Shown here piece after piece: positions 29,399 to 38,907 of a stretch of 64,000 bases of DNA. Both the position numbers and the translations under genes were made by a program. Numbering within the stretch: position 1 is the stretch's first letter; each line of letters begins with the position of its first letter. Location of the stretch: contig WOUT01000013.1 in NCBI GenBank assembly GCA_009773005.1, forward strand, positions 1 through 64,000, in the 5' to 3' direction. Source of the stretch: Chloroflexota bacterium. GTDB taxonomy: Bacteria; Chloroflexota; Anaerolineae; Anaerolineales; Anaerolineaceae. The notes beneath the pieces were generated by a model. That model was not told the DNA's origin. It made no database searches and saw only the letters and a list, made by a program, of their open reading frames with translations.

Positions 29399-30394
29399 AT
29401 GCACAAGAACTCGCCTGTAAAAATCATTCTGTTTTTTGCACTCATTTCAATTCTTGTTGCAAGCATTTCAGGCTGCATCAATGTCGGCTCAAAAACGCCT
29501 GAAGCGACGCGAATTCCACCGGTCCCTGAAGCAACTTCAACCTCCACTGCAACACCCGCCAGGATCATTCTCTACGACCCTTCCGGTCTGGTAAGCGGGG
29601 AGGTCAAGGAGGTAATTACCGAATTTGCCTCCGCCAATTCACTGACCTATGAGCAAGCGGCGTCTTTTGACGATCTCAATGGCGTGAAAGTGATGGTCGT
29701 GTTCGGAACGCCTGATGCTCTGGCGGGGGCTGCCAGTTCAGCGCCTGAGACCCAATTCATCGCAGTGACCGACGGCGCTGCAACCGCGAGTGCAAATATC
29801 AGCGTCATCCAAATTAAAGCGGTGGACATGGCATTCATGGCAGGGTATATGAGCGCCTTGACTGCGGAAGACTGGCGCGCTGGGGGAATGGTTGTAGATG
29901 ACGGGAACACTGGCATTGCCAATGCTTTTGAGAACGGCGGCAAGTATTTGTGCGGTCGATGTACGCCTCTTTACCCGCCTTTCATCAGTTATCCGGCAGT
30001 CGAGACCCTCACAAGCCAGAGTGACGTCAATGCCTGGTCAACCCAGGCAGAAGCGTTGCTGCGTGATACGAAAGCCAACTCGGTTTTTATTGACCGGGCA
30101 GGCGACAGCGCGGATGTTCTCTCCCTGTTTGAGGGACAGATACTCTATTCCAATAATCCTGCTTCTGCTAATTTGGAGCGCTATGGAGCAATTCTGGGCG
30201 TAGACCTGTTGCAGGGATTGCAGCAGCTTCTGCCGGAAGCGCTGGCCGGGCGAGGCGGAAAAACCATCAATACCAAAGTGGCGCTGGTTGTACTCAATAA
30301 CCCGGATAAAATTTCTCCCGCGCGGCAGACGCTATTCGAAAAGGTGGCCCAAGACCTCGCGGACGGTTGGATCAACCCATTAAGTGTTCCCTAA
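29399..30394 (+). CDS. BMP/PnrA-like substrate-binding lipoprotein
   Basis: Lipobox-like SISGC; BMP-like domain VDMAFMAGYMSAL. Confidence 0.8.
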   Translation: MHKNSPVKIILFFALISILVASISGCINVGSKTPEATRIPPVPEATSTSTATPARIILYDPSGLVSGEVKEVITEFASANSLTYEQAASFDDLNGVKVMVVFGTPDALAGAASSAPETQFIAVTDGAATASANISVIQIKAVDMAFMAGYMSALTAEDWRAGGMVVDDGNTGIANAFENGGKYLCGRCTPLYPPFISYPAVETLTSQSDVNAWSTQAEALLRDTKANSVFIDRAGDSADVLSLFEGQILYSNNPASANLERYGAILGVDLLQGLQQLLPEALAGRGGKTINTKVALVVLNNPDKISPARQTLFEKVAQDLADGWINPLSVP

Positions 30395-30415
30395 AATAAT
30401 CGGGATGGCGCCTAA

Positions 30416-31069
30416 TTATTTTTTTCCTGTTTGATTGTTTTTTGTGAGAGTACCCATGAACTCCGGTGCGGTGGCGCTGCCGGGCGCGTTGATCGATTCG
30501 CGTTTAAACACCTTCCACACGGTTAAAAATAAGATCTTGATATCCAGCCAGAAAGACCAGTGATCCACGTACCACACGTCCAGTTTGAATTTGTCTTCCC
30601 ATGAGAGCGCGTTGCGCCCGTTAACCTGCGCCCATCCGGTGATGCCTGGCAGCACGTCATGGCGGCGTGCCTGTTCGGGTGAATAGCGGTCGAGGTAGGC
30701 GATCAGCAGCGGACGCGGACCTACCAGGCTCATTTCGCCTTTGAGCACATTGAAGAGCTCGGGCAGCTCGTCCAGGCTGGCGGAGCGCATGAACGTGCCC
30801 AGCCGGGTGAGGCGCACTTCGTCGGGCAGTGGAGAGCCATCTGTAGCGTGGGTGCTGCGCATGGTGCGGAATTTGTAGACGGTGAAGATCTTGCCGTACA
30901 GACCGGGGCGGCGCTGGGCGAAGATCACCGGGCCCCCCATGAAGACCCACACCAGGAGGACGAGAATCAGCAGCACCGGCGAGAGCAGGATGAGCAGCAG
31001 GACGCTGACCAGCAGGTCGAAGAGGCGTTTGAGAAGAGGCGGGATGCGTTTTCTTGATTTCAAATCCAT
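30416..31069 (-). CDS. bacterial sugar transferase (polyprenyl-phosphate sugar phosphotransferase)
   Basis: KRLFDLLVSVLLLI...KFRTM...TRLGTFMRSASLDELPELFNVLKGEMSLVGPRPLL. Confidence 0.95.
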   Translation of the reverse strand: MDLKSRKRIPPLLKRLFDLLVSVLLLILLSPVLLILVLLVWVFMGGPVIFAQRRPGLYGKIFTVYKFRTMRSTHATDGSPLPDEVRLTRLGTFMRSASLDELPELFNVLKGEMSLVGPRPLLIAYLDRYSPEQARRHDVLPGITGWAQVNGRNALSWEDKFKLDVWYVDHWSFWLDIKILFLTVWKVFKRESINAPGSATAPEFMGTLTKNNQTGKK

Positions 31070-31150
31070 ATACTGATTTTACCAAAAGAGTAAATTCGCG
31101 TCTTGTAAAAACAGACCTGTGGTAATAAGTTATAATCTAGCGAAGGCAAA

Positions 31151-31304
31151 ATGTTCACTGGAGAATCACTAATAATCATCACCATCGATGAGCATGGACT
31201 GACACTACACCAGGCCCGCTAGCGGTCTGGCAGCCGACCTATTGGAAAAGCATGAATCGGGTGAAGTGATACTGTTGGTGCGAAAGTTCATTGAGGAAGG
31301 CTAA
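31151..31304 (+). pseudogene. small frameshifted ORF (MFTGESLIIITIDEHGLTLHQAR* / GLAADLLEKHESGEVILLVRKFIEEG*)
   Basis: Two open segments in +1-shifted frames meeting around a TAG at 31220-31222, directly upstream of trpS. Confidence 0.35.
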
Positions 31305-31305
31305 T

Positions 31306-32292
31306 ATGGTAAAAAAAGGCAGGGTTTTTTCAGGCGCGCGTCCCACCGGGCGGCAGCATCTCGGCAATTATTTTGGCGCGATCAGCAACTATGTCGCGCT
31401 CCAGGAAGAGTATGATTGCGTGTACTGTATCGTGGACCTGCACGCCTTGACGACCCTGGAAAGCACTCGGGATTTGCGGAAAAACACGCTCGAGATGGCC
31501 TGGGACTGGCTGGCGGCTGGTATTGACCCCGTAAAATCCATTGTGTTTGTGCAATCGATGGTCAGGCAGATCACCGAACTGCATACCATTCTCTCGATGG
31601 TCACGCCGCTTGGAAAGCTCACCGACCTGCCCACTTTCAAGGAAAAGGTGCGCGAGAATCCGCACAATATCAACTATGGTCTGGTCGGCTACCCGGTGCT
31701 GATGAGCGCGGATATTGTGCTCTACAAATCGAATTTTGTGCCAGTAGGCATTGACCAATCCCCCCATATCGAATTCGCCCGTGAAACGGTACGCTCTTTC
31801 AACTTCAGGTACAACACCAATGCATTGATCGAACCCCAGGCGAAATTCACCTCGTTCCCCAAGATCATGGGCATCGACGGGGTAAACAAAATGAGCAAAA
31901 GCCTTAATAATGATATCGAGATCGCTGCCACGCCGGAAGAAACAACCAAACTGGTCATGCAAATGGTCACCGATCCACAGCGCCAGCGCCGTTCTGACCC
32001 GGGCAACCCGGATGTTTGTAATGTCTTTTCCTTGCACAAGATCTTCACCAGTCCGGAACAGGTGGCGAGCATCAACAGCGAGTGCCGCCGCGCCGGTATT
32101 GGCTGCGTGGACTGCAAAAAAATGCTGGCAGCCAACATGAACGATTATTTCACTCCTCTGCGCGCCCGCCGTATGGAATTCCAGAAAGACCCTGACGTCA
32201 CCTGGGATATGCTGCGGGATGGAGCGAAGCGCGCCAGCGTGATCGCAGAAACCACCATGGTGGAAGTTCGTAAAGCCATCGATTTACCCTGA
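31306..32292 (+). CDS. trpS: tryptophanyl-tRNA synthetase
   Basis: SGARPTGRQHLGNYFGA (HIGH-like) and KMSKS. Start ATG 31306 with AGGAAGG RBS (track 31291). Confidence 0.95.
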   Translation: MVKKGRVFSGARPTGRQHLGNYFGAISNYVALQEEYDCVYCIVDLHALTTLESTRDLRKNTLEMAWDWLAAGIDPVKSIVFVQSMVRQITELHTILSMVTPLGKLTDLPTFKEKVRENPHNINYGLVGYPVLMSADIVLYKSNFVPVGIDQSPHIEFARETVRSFNFRYNTNALIEPQAKFTSFPKIMGIDGVNKMSKSLNNDIEIAATPEETTKLVMQMVTDPQRQRRSDPGNPDVCNVFSLHKIFTSPEQVASINSECRRAGIGCVDCKKMLAANMNDYFTPLRARRMEFQKDPDVTWDMLRDGAKRASVIAETTMVEVRKAIDLP

Positions 32293-32336
32293 AAAAAGGG
32301 CGCTTGTAACTCAGGCGCTTTCAATACGAGGTCATC

Positions 32337-32774
32337 ATGAGAGCGATCATACAACGCGTCAGTTTTGGGCAAGTGATTATTGACGATAAACTGGTTGCGG
32401 ATATCAAAATGGGGTTGGTGATCCTTCTGGGCGTCGGTCGTGAGGATGACCAAAACAAAGCCAGCCTGCTTGCCAAAAAAATCGCTCAACTACGCATCTT
32501 CGAAGATGACCAGGGAAAAATGAATCTGTCTCTGGTGGATGTCAAGGGGTCAGCAATTGTGGTCTCACAATTCACGCTGTATGCAGACACTCGCAAGGGC
32601 AACCGGCCTTCGTTCATTAACGCGGCGCCGCCGGAGATAGCCAGCCCGCTGGTGGATTTCTTTACCGAGGAATTGCGAAAAGAAAGGATCCCGACCCAGA
32701 CCGGTGAATTCGGCGCGCATATGTTTGTGCACCTTCAGAATGATGGACCGGTGACGATCTCACTCGAAATATAG
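32337..32774 (+). CDS. dtd: D-aminoacyl-tRNA deacylase
   Basis: [46 protein letters not shown]. Confidence 0.95.
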   Translation: MRAIIQRVSFGQVIIDDKLVADIKMGLVILLGVGREDDQNKASLLAKKIAQLRIFEDDQGKMNLSLVDVKGSAIVVSQFTLYADTRKGNRPSFINAAPPEIASPLVDFFTEELRKERIPTQTGEFGAHMFVHLQNDGPVTISLEI

Positions 32775-32778
32775 CAGA

Positions 32779-33519
32779 TCAAAACCGCCAGCACAGCGCA
32801 TCCAGTTGGACTGCGCTTGCCCCCGCTGCAAGTGCGGCTTCCCCTTGTTCCAATGAGAATACCCCGCAACCTGCAATGATCAGAACCCCAAATCCTTTGA
32901 GGTCGCACAATGCGCGCATCAACTGCGGAAAGAGCGCCGGTCCATAAAGCCGGCCATTGATGTTTTTTCCGTTTTGCGTGATCATGCCGCGTGCAGCAGA
33001 GAGCACGATGCCTGCCACGCCTAGCGCAGGCAGTTGTTCCACCAGTCTGATCTCAAGTACATCCACCGGGATGCAAACGAACACCGGCAGTTCACCCGTA
33101 GCCGCCTGAATCAGGTCAACTTGATCCTTGTTGGTTAAGCCTGGCGGAAGACTTAATTCGATCGCCGTAACGTTTTCAACATCCTCAAGCACGCGCACCA
33201 TTTGCTGGCACTCGTAAGCGGTTTGCACCAATAAGTGAGACCAAACCGGCAGCGTCAAGTGTTCCCACTTTTGCTGGTAATTCTTCAAAATGCTTTTTAG
33301 ACCGGGGTTCGGATGCCCGGTGTGAAGGAGGAATCCGCCTGGGTATTGAACGACCGCCCGGTTTCGCGCCGGGTTGCGGGGCGTCAAACTGATGGGATTG
33401 GTCACGAAAGCGCCAAAAGGTAATGTTCCAATTGGAGAAGGCTGCGGAAGAAACCCCATAAAACCCGCTGAGTTCATCCACGGGGGCTGCAGACCGAGGA
33501 TCGCCCCATTTTTATCCAT
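32779..33519 (-). CDS. divergent dihydroorotate dehydrogenase-like TIM-barrel protein
   Basis: N-terminal NSAGFMGF and C-terminal IIAGCGVFSLEQGEAALAAGASAVQLDALCW; paired with a PyrK-like protein. Confidence 0.65.
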   Translation of the reverse strand: MDKNGAILGLQPPWMNSAGFMGFLPQPSPIGTLPFGAFVTNPISLTPRNPARNRAVVQYPGGFLLHTGHPNPGLKSILKNYQQKWEHLTLPVWSHLLVQTAYECQQMVRVLEDVENVTAIELSLPPGLTNKDQVDLIQAATGELPVFVCIPVDVLEIRLVEQLPALGVAGIVLSAARGMITQNGKNINGRLYGPALFPQLMRALCDLKGFGVLIIAGCGVFSLEQGEAALAAGASAVQLDALCWRF

Positions 33520-34216
33520 GCGGGTTTCCTTCTGCCACCAATTCGTCTAGTGAGAAAACAGGTCCATCTTTGCAGGCGTGCTTCCAGCCTTTCGTGGTCA
33601 ACACCGAACAAACCCCGCAGGCAATCGAATCGGCGCAGACCAGCGGCGTCTCCACCATGATCTCCGCTGTGAACGGAGCCGAATGACCGAAGCTCAACGA
33701 AAGTTCATTATTAAGTTTTTGAATTGCAGAAACCGGAAGAATTGCAGCGAAATAATCTCCCCAAGATTTGATCTCGCCTAACACGCTAATTGGCAGCACT
33801 TCGATCTCAGGGGCGAGCTGCGCGGTTGGCGCATCGGTCAGCAAAGTGACTTCTGCCCCCTTAACCAGTGCGAGTTCCGCAAGCATGAGCAGCCGGTTGA
33901 TGTTGGACAGATCTAAAGTTGTTAAAACTGTTTGTTTCGCAAGAGGAGGCAGATGAAAACCATTTCCAAAGGGTCCACGCAACGAAAGCAATATTCCAGG
34001 AATCCAGTCTTTGGGGATCTTCCCTGTGAAAATAATACCGTCCCGGTACTTCCAACACGGGAAAAGGACGGTTGGCAGCAATTCACTGGATTCTGCGGAA
34101 AAAGCCAGCAAATATTGACCCGGGAAGGCATGATTTAATGGTGGGCACTCAATCTGAATGCACACTTCTTCATTCATTACAACCAGACCAGCAAGCCTGC
34201 CTGTGTGCGTTTTCAT
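33512..34216 (-). CDS. PyrK-like dihydroorotate dehydrogenase electron-transfer subunit
   Basis: C-terminal CADSIACGVCSVLTTKGWKHACKDGPVF 2Fe-2S cluster motif. Start moved from 34282 to ATG 34216 (upstream TATAAT at 34224-34229). Confidence 0.8.
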   Translation of the reverse strand: MKTHTGRLAGLVVMNEEVCIQIECPPLNHAFPGQYLLAFSAESSELLPTVLFPCWKYRDGIIFTGKIPKDWIPGILLSLRGPFGNGFHLPPLAKQTVLTTLDLSNINRLLMLAELALVKGAEVTLLTDAPTAQLAPEIEVLPISVLGEIKSWGDYFAAILPVSAIQKLNNELSLSFGHSAPFTAEIMVETPLVCADSIACGVCSVLTTKGWKHACKDGPVFSLDELVAEGNPHG

Positions 34217-34327
34217 TGAATTAATTATAGCGATTCCTGCGCAAGAAACGAAATCTCTAATCAAAAACAAATAAAACCCCACTATAATCAGAACTGTTCA
34301 AAAAGTCATGTTCATGAGGAGAATCGA

Positions 34328-35362
34328 ATGAATATCGCCAGTTTATTGAAGAGTTTTGCAGTGGTTGTATGGATGGCATGGTTTGCCATCCTCGCGCTGG
34401 TCATGTTACGCGCTGCCCGTCAAAAACCGATGAAAAACGGGAGATCGTTAATCATAACCTTGTTGGTGGCAGCTGTTATCATAACGACTGTCAGTTCAGG
34501 GCTTGTTTTCATTAACCCTCAAGAACGCGGTGTTGTGATCTCAGCGGTAAATCCTGCAGGGTACCGTCAGGAAGCCCTTCAACCCGGGCTGAGCTGGATC
34601 ATTCCCTTTGCGGAAAACGTGGTGTTATATCCTGTTTCCCGCCAAACCTATACCATGTCGATTGCCCCCTCTGAAGGGGCTGTGCAGGGGGACGATTCGA
34701 TCGCAGCTCGAACGCTGGATGGGCAGGAGATCTATATAGATGCGTCGGTCATCTTTGCCATTGATCCCACCAAGGTCGTGCAGGTGCATATCCAATGGCA
34801 AGACCGTTATGTGGAATTGATCAGAGCTCAAGCGCGCGGTATCATCCGCGACGCGGTCTCTCAATACCGTGTCGAAGAGGTGGTCAGTACAAAACGGTTT
34901 GATCTTGTGCAAAGAATAGCCGATGCCTTGCGCGCGAAGGTGGAAGACAATGGATTAATCTTGAACGACTTCGTGCTGCGGAATATAGCGTTTTCCACAG
35001 AATATTCAGCTTCCATAGAGCAAAAACAAATCGCCGAGCAGCAGGCGCAGCAAGCCAAGTTAGTGGTTGAGCAGAAGAAACAGGAAGCCGAACAGGTGCG
35101 TGAAGTTGCCAAGGGCGCCGCGGATGCCGCAGTGACCCGCGCCCAGGGTGAAGCTGATGCGCGTATTATCCAGGCCGAGGCGGAAGCCAAAGCCATGAAT
35201 TTGATCGCAGAAGTGCTCAGAAATAACCCCAACTTGTTGAATTACCAATACATCACCAAACTTAGCTCTAATATTCAGGTGATGCTTGTTCCCAGTGGCT
35301 CACCCTTCATTCTGCCATTCCCGCAGACCGCCGGGTCTGGCGGCACCACAGTAATCCCGTAA
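34328..35362 (+). CDS. SPFH/prohibitin-family membrane protein
   Basis: TM followed by NPQERGVVISAVNPAGYRQEALQPGLSWIIPFAE, long coiled-coil. Confidence 0.9.
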   Translation: MNIASLLKSFAVVVWMAWFAILALVMLRAARQKPMKNGRSLIITLLVAAVIITTVSSGLVFINPQERGVVISAVNPAGYRQEALQPGLSWIIPFAENVVLYPVSRQTYTMSIAPSEGAVQGDDSIAARTLDGQEIYIDASVIFAIDPTKVVQVHIQWQDRYVELIRAQARGIIRDAVSQYRVEEVVSTKRFDLVQRIADALRAKVEDNGLILNDFVLRNIAFSTEYSASIEQKQIAEQQAQQAKLVVEQKKQEAEQVREVAKGAADAAVTRAQGEADARIIQAEAEAKAMNLIAEVLRNNPNLLNYQYITKLSSNIQVMLVPSGSPFILPFPQTAGSGGTTVIP

Positions 35363-35378
35363 ACCCACACCACTCAAG

Positions 35379-35418
35379 AAAAGCAGCGGACAGTGAAGTT
35401 AACCGTCAGCTGCTTTTT
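35379..35418 (+). terminator. intrinsic terminator AAAAGCAGC...GCTGCTTTTT
   Basis: Perfect 9-bp stem plus T run. Confidence 0.8.
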
Positions 35419-35445
35419 GTTTTAAGACTCGGATATAATTGAGAC

Positions 35446-36513
35446 ATGGATGAATTATCTGTAAAGCCGTCCGGAAAGCAGATCAGATTGACCAGTCTCT
35501 CGAACTGCGCGGGTTGAGCTTCAAAACTCAATGCTGAAATGCTGGCGCAGGTACTGCGCCCTGTTCAAGAGATTTTCAATCCTGCAGATTACCCCGACCT
35601 GTTGGTAGGTTTGCAGACGCCGGATGATGGGGCAGTCTGGAAGCTGGATGACCGGCGCGGTCTGGTATTAACAACCGATTTCTTCACTCCGGTTGTCGAT
35701 GATGCGCGTGACTACGGCAGGATCGCTGCGGCTAACAGTCTTTCGGATATCTACGCCATGGGAAGCACGCCTTTCCTGGCGCTTAATATTGCAGCGCTGC
35801 CGCCAGATCTTGACCCCTCAGTGAGCCAACAGATCCTGTTAGGCGGCGCGGAGATAGCTCGTGAGGCCGGCGTGGTGGTGGCAGGCGGGCATACCGTGCA
35901 GGATAAAGAACCCAAATTTGGCATGGTAGTAGCTGGTTTTGTTGATTTGGATAGCATGTTCACGAAAGCAGGCGCAAAAGTTGGCGAGCACTTATATTTG
36001 ACCAAACCGCTAGGATTTGGCGCTATTACCACCGCGCTAAAACAAGACAAAGTAAAAGCTGCTGATTTGGCTGTAGCGGTTGAGTGGATGACGCGATTGA
36101 ACAAGAATGCCAGCCTGGCAGCCCGTCAATCAGGTGTGCATGGTGCCACAGACATCACCGGGTATTCATTCCTGGGGCATGCCTCAGAAATGGCGCAGGC
36201 GAGCAGAGTGTGTATGCAAGTCATCTTTGACACGATTCCGCTGCTTGAAAATGCTTTGCCCTATGCAGAGCAATACATCTTTCCAGGCGGCGCTCATGAC
36301 AACCAGAGGTACTTTAGTCAAAAAGTTACATTTATCAAGGAACTCCCTGAGTATCTGAAATTGATGCTTTTTGACCCACAAACCAGCGGCGGGTTGCTGC
36401 TCTCGGTGCCCGAAAAGCAGTGTGAGAACTTTGAATCCACGATGAGGTCACTGGAGCAACCTTTTTGGAAGATCGGAGAGGTTGTGAATGGTCAGGGAAT
36501 TATAATTCTCTGA
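35446..36513 (+). CDS. selD: selenide, water dikinase with selenocysteine encoded by in-frame TGA at 35515-35517
   Basis: Extending track ORF 35539 upstream in frame: MDELSVKPSGKQIRLTSLSNCAG-U(TGA)-ASKLNAEMLAQVLRPVQ..., matching the SelD catalytic C/U-x-x-K site. Confidence 0.93.
35544..35560 (+). promoter_or_regulatory. candidate bacterial SECIS hairpin in selD
   Basis: GGCGCAG-GTA-CTGCGCC perfect 7-bp stem; loop begins 33 nt after the UGA and contains G in first position. Confidence 0.55.
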
Positions 36514-36604
36514 CAAGTCGATCTGAAAAGTAGATTATTCTGCCAGTTATTGCCAGATTAGCGGTACTGCTTGTTATATGAATTACCAGTGCTAAAATAA
36601 ATCC

Positions 36605-38467
36605 ATGATGGAAATCTCAGAGAATCTGCAAGGTGTGCTTGCCACGCTGCCTCAAAAACCGGGCTGCTATCTCATGCGTAATGCCGGCGGAGAAGTGATC
36701 TATGTCGGCAAGGCAATTAACCTGCGCAGCCGCGTGCGGTCTTACTTCCAGGAGCGTTCTGACCAAGACCGCAAGACCCGCAAACTCGTTTTACAAATCC
36801 AGGATTTGGAATGGATCGTAGTGGGGTCGGAACTTGAGGCATTAATCCTCGAGATGAACCTGATCAAGAAGCACCGTCCGCGCTTCAACGTGCGGCTCAA
36901 GGATGATAAACGCTACCCCTATATCAAAGTTCACCTTGCAAACCCGTATCCCAAAGTGACTATTACCCGCATGATGGTCAAGGATGGTTCGCGCTATTTT
37001 GGTCCATTTACCAGTGTGTGGGCGGTACATCAGACGCTTGATCTGCTGCGGCGGATTTTTCCGTATCTGACATGCGACCGCGAGATCACTGGCCAGGATG
37101 CGCGCGCGTGCCTCTACTATGACATCAAATTGTGCGCGGGTCCGTGCATCGGCGTCATCAACCAGGCTGCATACCAGCAATTGATTGCCGATCTTTGTTC
37201 CTTTTTGGACGGGCACACTGACCCGATCGTTGGACGGCTGCAGCGCGAGATGGACGAAGCATCAGAATCGCTCAATTTTGAACGCGCGGCAGTATTGCGT
37301 GACCAGCTCAATTCCATTGAAAAAGTGGTTGAAAAACAGAAAGTCATCACCAGCGATCAGAGTGACTCGGATGTGCTGGCGCTGGCTCGCTCAGATGGCG
37401 AAGCCTGCGTACAGATCTTTTTCATCCGCAACGGCAAGTTGATGGGGCGCGAATATTTCATCATGGAAGGGACTGAAGATATTCCGGATAATGAAGTGAT
37501 CGGCGAATTTATAAAACAATTCTATAGTGAAGCCGCATTGATCCCCGATAAGGTTTTGCTGCCAAACGAAGTGGAGGAAGCCCAAATTATCAGACAGTGG
37601 CTCAACACGAAACGCGGGGGAGAAAAAGTGCAGCTGTTGGTTCCAAAATCAGGAACCTCGCAAGAATTGGTGGCAATGGCGACTGAAAATGCGGTTGAAA
37701 CCCTGCAAGCTTTGCGCACCCAATGGGAAGCCGACAAGAATAAACAAACTCAGGCGCTCGCAGAATTACAGCAAGCGTTACAACTTGTAGAACCTCCCAA
37801 CCGAATTGAGTGCTACGATATCTCTAACACGCAGGGTACGGCATCCGTGGGCAGTATGGTGGTGTTCGAGCAGGGGACGCCGAGCCGAAAGATGTACCGG
37901 CATTTCAATATCAAAACGGTGATCGGACCGGATGATTTTTCCAGCATGGAAGAAGTTCTCTCGCGCCGTTTCAAACGCTGGCAGTCAGCGCAAGAAAAGC
38001 AGCAAGTTGGTGTGAAACCAGACGCATCATTTGCTGTGCTGCCAGATTTGTTGATGGTTGACGGCGGCAAAGGTCAGCTTGGACGTGCGGTGAAAGTGCT
38101 TGAAGCTTTTAGCCTTTCCGAAAGAGTCCCGGTCGTGGGGCTTGCCAAGCAGCAGGAGGAGCTCTTCCGCCCGCATATCGAGCGCTCGATCATCCTGCCG
38201 CGTCACTCACAGGGGTTGTATCTCATTCAGCGCATCCGCGACGAAGCCCACCGCTTCGCGATCACCGCTCACCGCAAGGCGCGCGGTAAGATCGGCATTG
38301 CTTCAAGGTTGGATGCCATTCCGGGAATCGGACCTAAACGGCGTAAAACACTTCTTGAGAAGTTTGGGGATATCGAGGGGATCCGGCAGGCTTCATTGGA
38401 AGAACTATTAAAACTCCCCGGCATCACCGAGGAGACCGCTTTAGCGTTGCAGTCCGGGTTGGATTAA
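36605..38467 (+). CDS. uvrC: excinuclease ABC subunit C
   Basis: GIY-YIG N-terminus LPQKPGCYLMRNAGGEVIYVGKAINL, UvrB-binding region, C-terminal HhH. Confidence 0.97.
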   Translation: MMEISENLQGVLATLPQKPGCYLMRNAGGEVIYVGKAINLRSRVRSYFQERSDQDRKTRKLVLQIQDLEWIVVGSELEALILEMNLIKKHRPRFNVRLKDDKRYPYIKVHLANPYPKVTITRMMVKDGSRYFGPFTSVWAVHQTLDLLRRIFPYLTCDREITGQDARACLYYDIKLCAGPCIGVINQAAYQQLIADLCSFLDGHTDPIVGRLQREMDEASESLNFERAAVLRDQLNSIEKVVEKQKVITSDQSDSDVLALARSDGEACVQIFFIRNGKLMGREYFIMEGTEDIPDNEVIGEFIKQFYSEAALIPDKVLLPNEVEEAQIIRQWLNTKRGGEKVQLLVPKSGTSQELVAMATENAVETLQALRTQWEADKNKQTQALAELQQALQLVEPPNRIECYDISNTQGTASVGSMVVFEQGTPSRKMYRHFNIKTVIGPDDFSSMEEVLSRRFKRWQSAQEKQQVGVKPDASFAVLPDLLMVDGGKGQLGRAVKVLEAFSLSERVPVVGLAKQQEELFRPHIERSIILPRHSQGLYLIQRIRDEAHRFAITAHRKARGKIGIASRLDAIPGIGPKRRKTLLEKFGDIEGIRQASLEELLKLPGITEETALALQSGLD

Positions 38468-38907
38468 GGTCCGGAAATGACCGGGAGTCCGATTGTGGTC
38501 CACTGGTTGATCCCGCCGGTGATGCTGGTGGTTCTCATTAGACCGGCTGCCCGCAGAATATCTCGCGCCTGACCGCTACGATTGCCGCTGCGGCAGATGA
38601 TTAAAACATCCTGGTTTGCAGGTATCTCCGCGATCCGGTTTGATAATTCTCCAAGAGGGATTAAAACCGCACCTTCCACATGCGCTTCATTCCATTCACT
38701 CTGTTCGCGCACATCCAGTAGATAAGCGCCATTTGCATACCTTTCTGAAGCATTTTCAACCGTGATCGCCGCGGGGAGTGAAAGGGTCTCATTATTTCCA
38801 TTTAATAATCCTGATGCGCCAATGACGCCGATAACCAGGAAACCAATTACGATCCATACCCATTTATTTTGTTTCTTGATTTGAGTTTTATGTGTGGTTT
38901 TCATCAT
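38464..38907 (-). CDS. membrane-anchored rhodanese-like domain protein
   Basis: N-terminal TM; LLDVREQSEWNEAHVEGAVLIPL; LIICRSGNRSGQA catalytic Cys. Confidence 0.9.
   Translation of the reverse strand: MMKTTHKTQIKKQNKWVWIVIGFLVIGVIGASGLLNGNNETLSLPAAITVENASERYANGAYLLDVREQSEWNEAHVEGAVLIPLGELSNRIAEIPANQDVLIICRSGNRSGQARDILRAAGLMRTTSITGGINQWTTIGLPVISGP

Noticed and set aside
30416-31069. GC-rich sugar transferase as recent horizontal acquisition
   Set aside because: Looks more GC-rich by eye, but I cannot compute composition or phylogeny; too weak to report.
30657-31085. 142-aa alternate-frame ORF over the sugar transferase
   Set aside because: Frame shadow in a GC-rich gene; real product carries all family motifs.
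31330-32037. 235-aa antisense ORF over trpS
   Set aside because: trpS is unambiguous; the antisense frame shows no recognisable motif.
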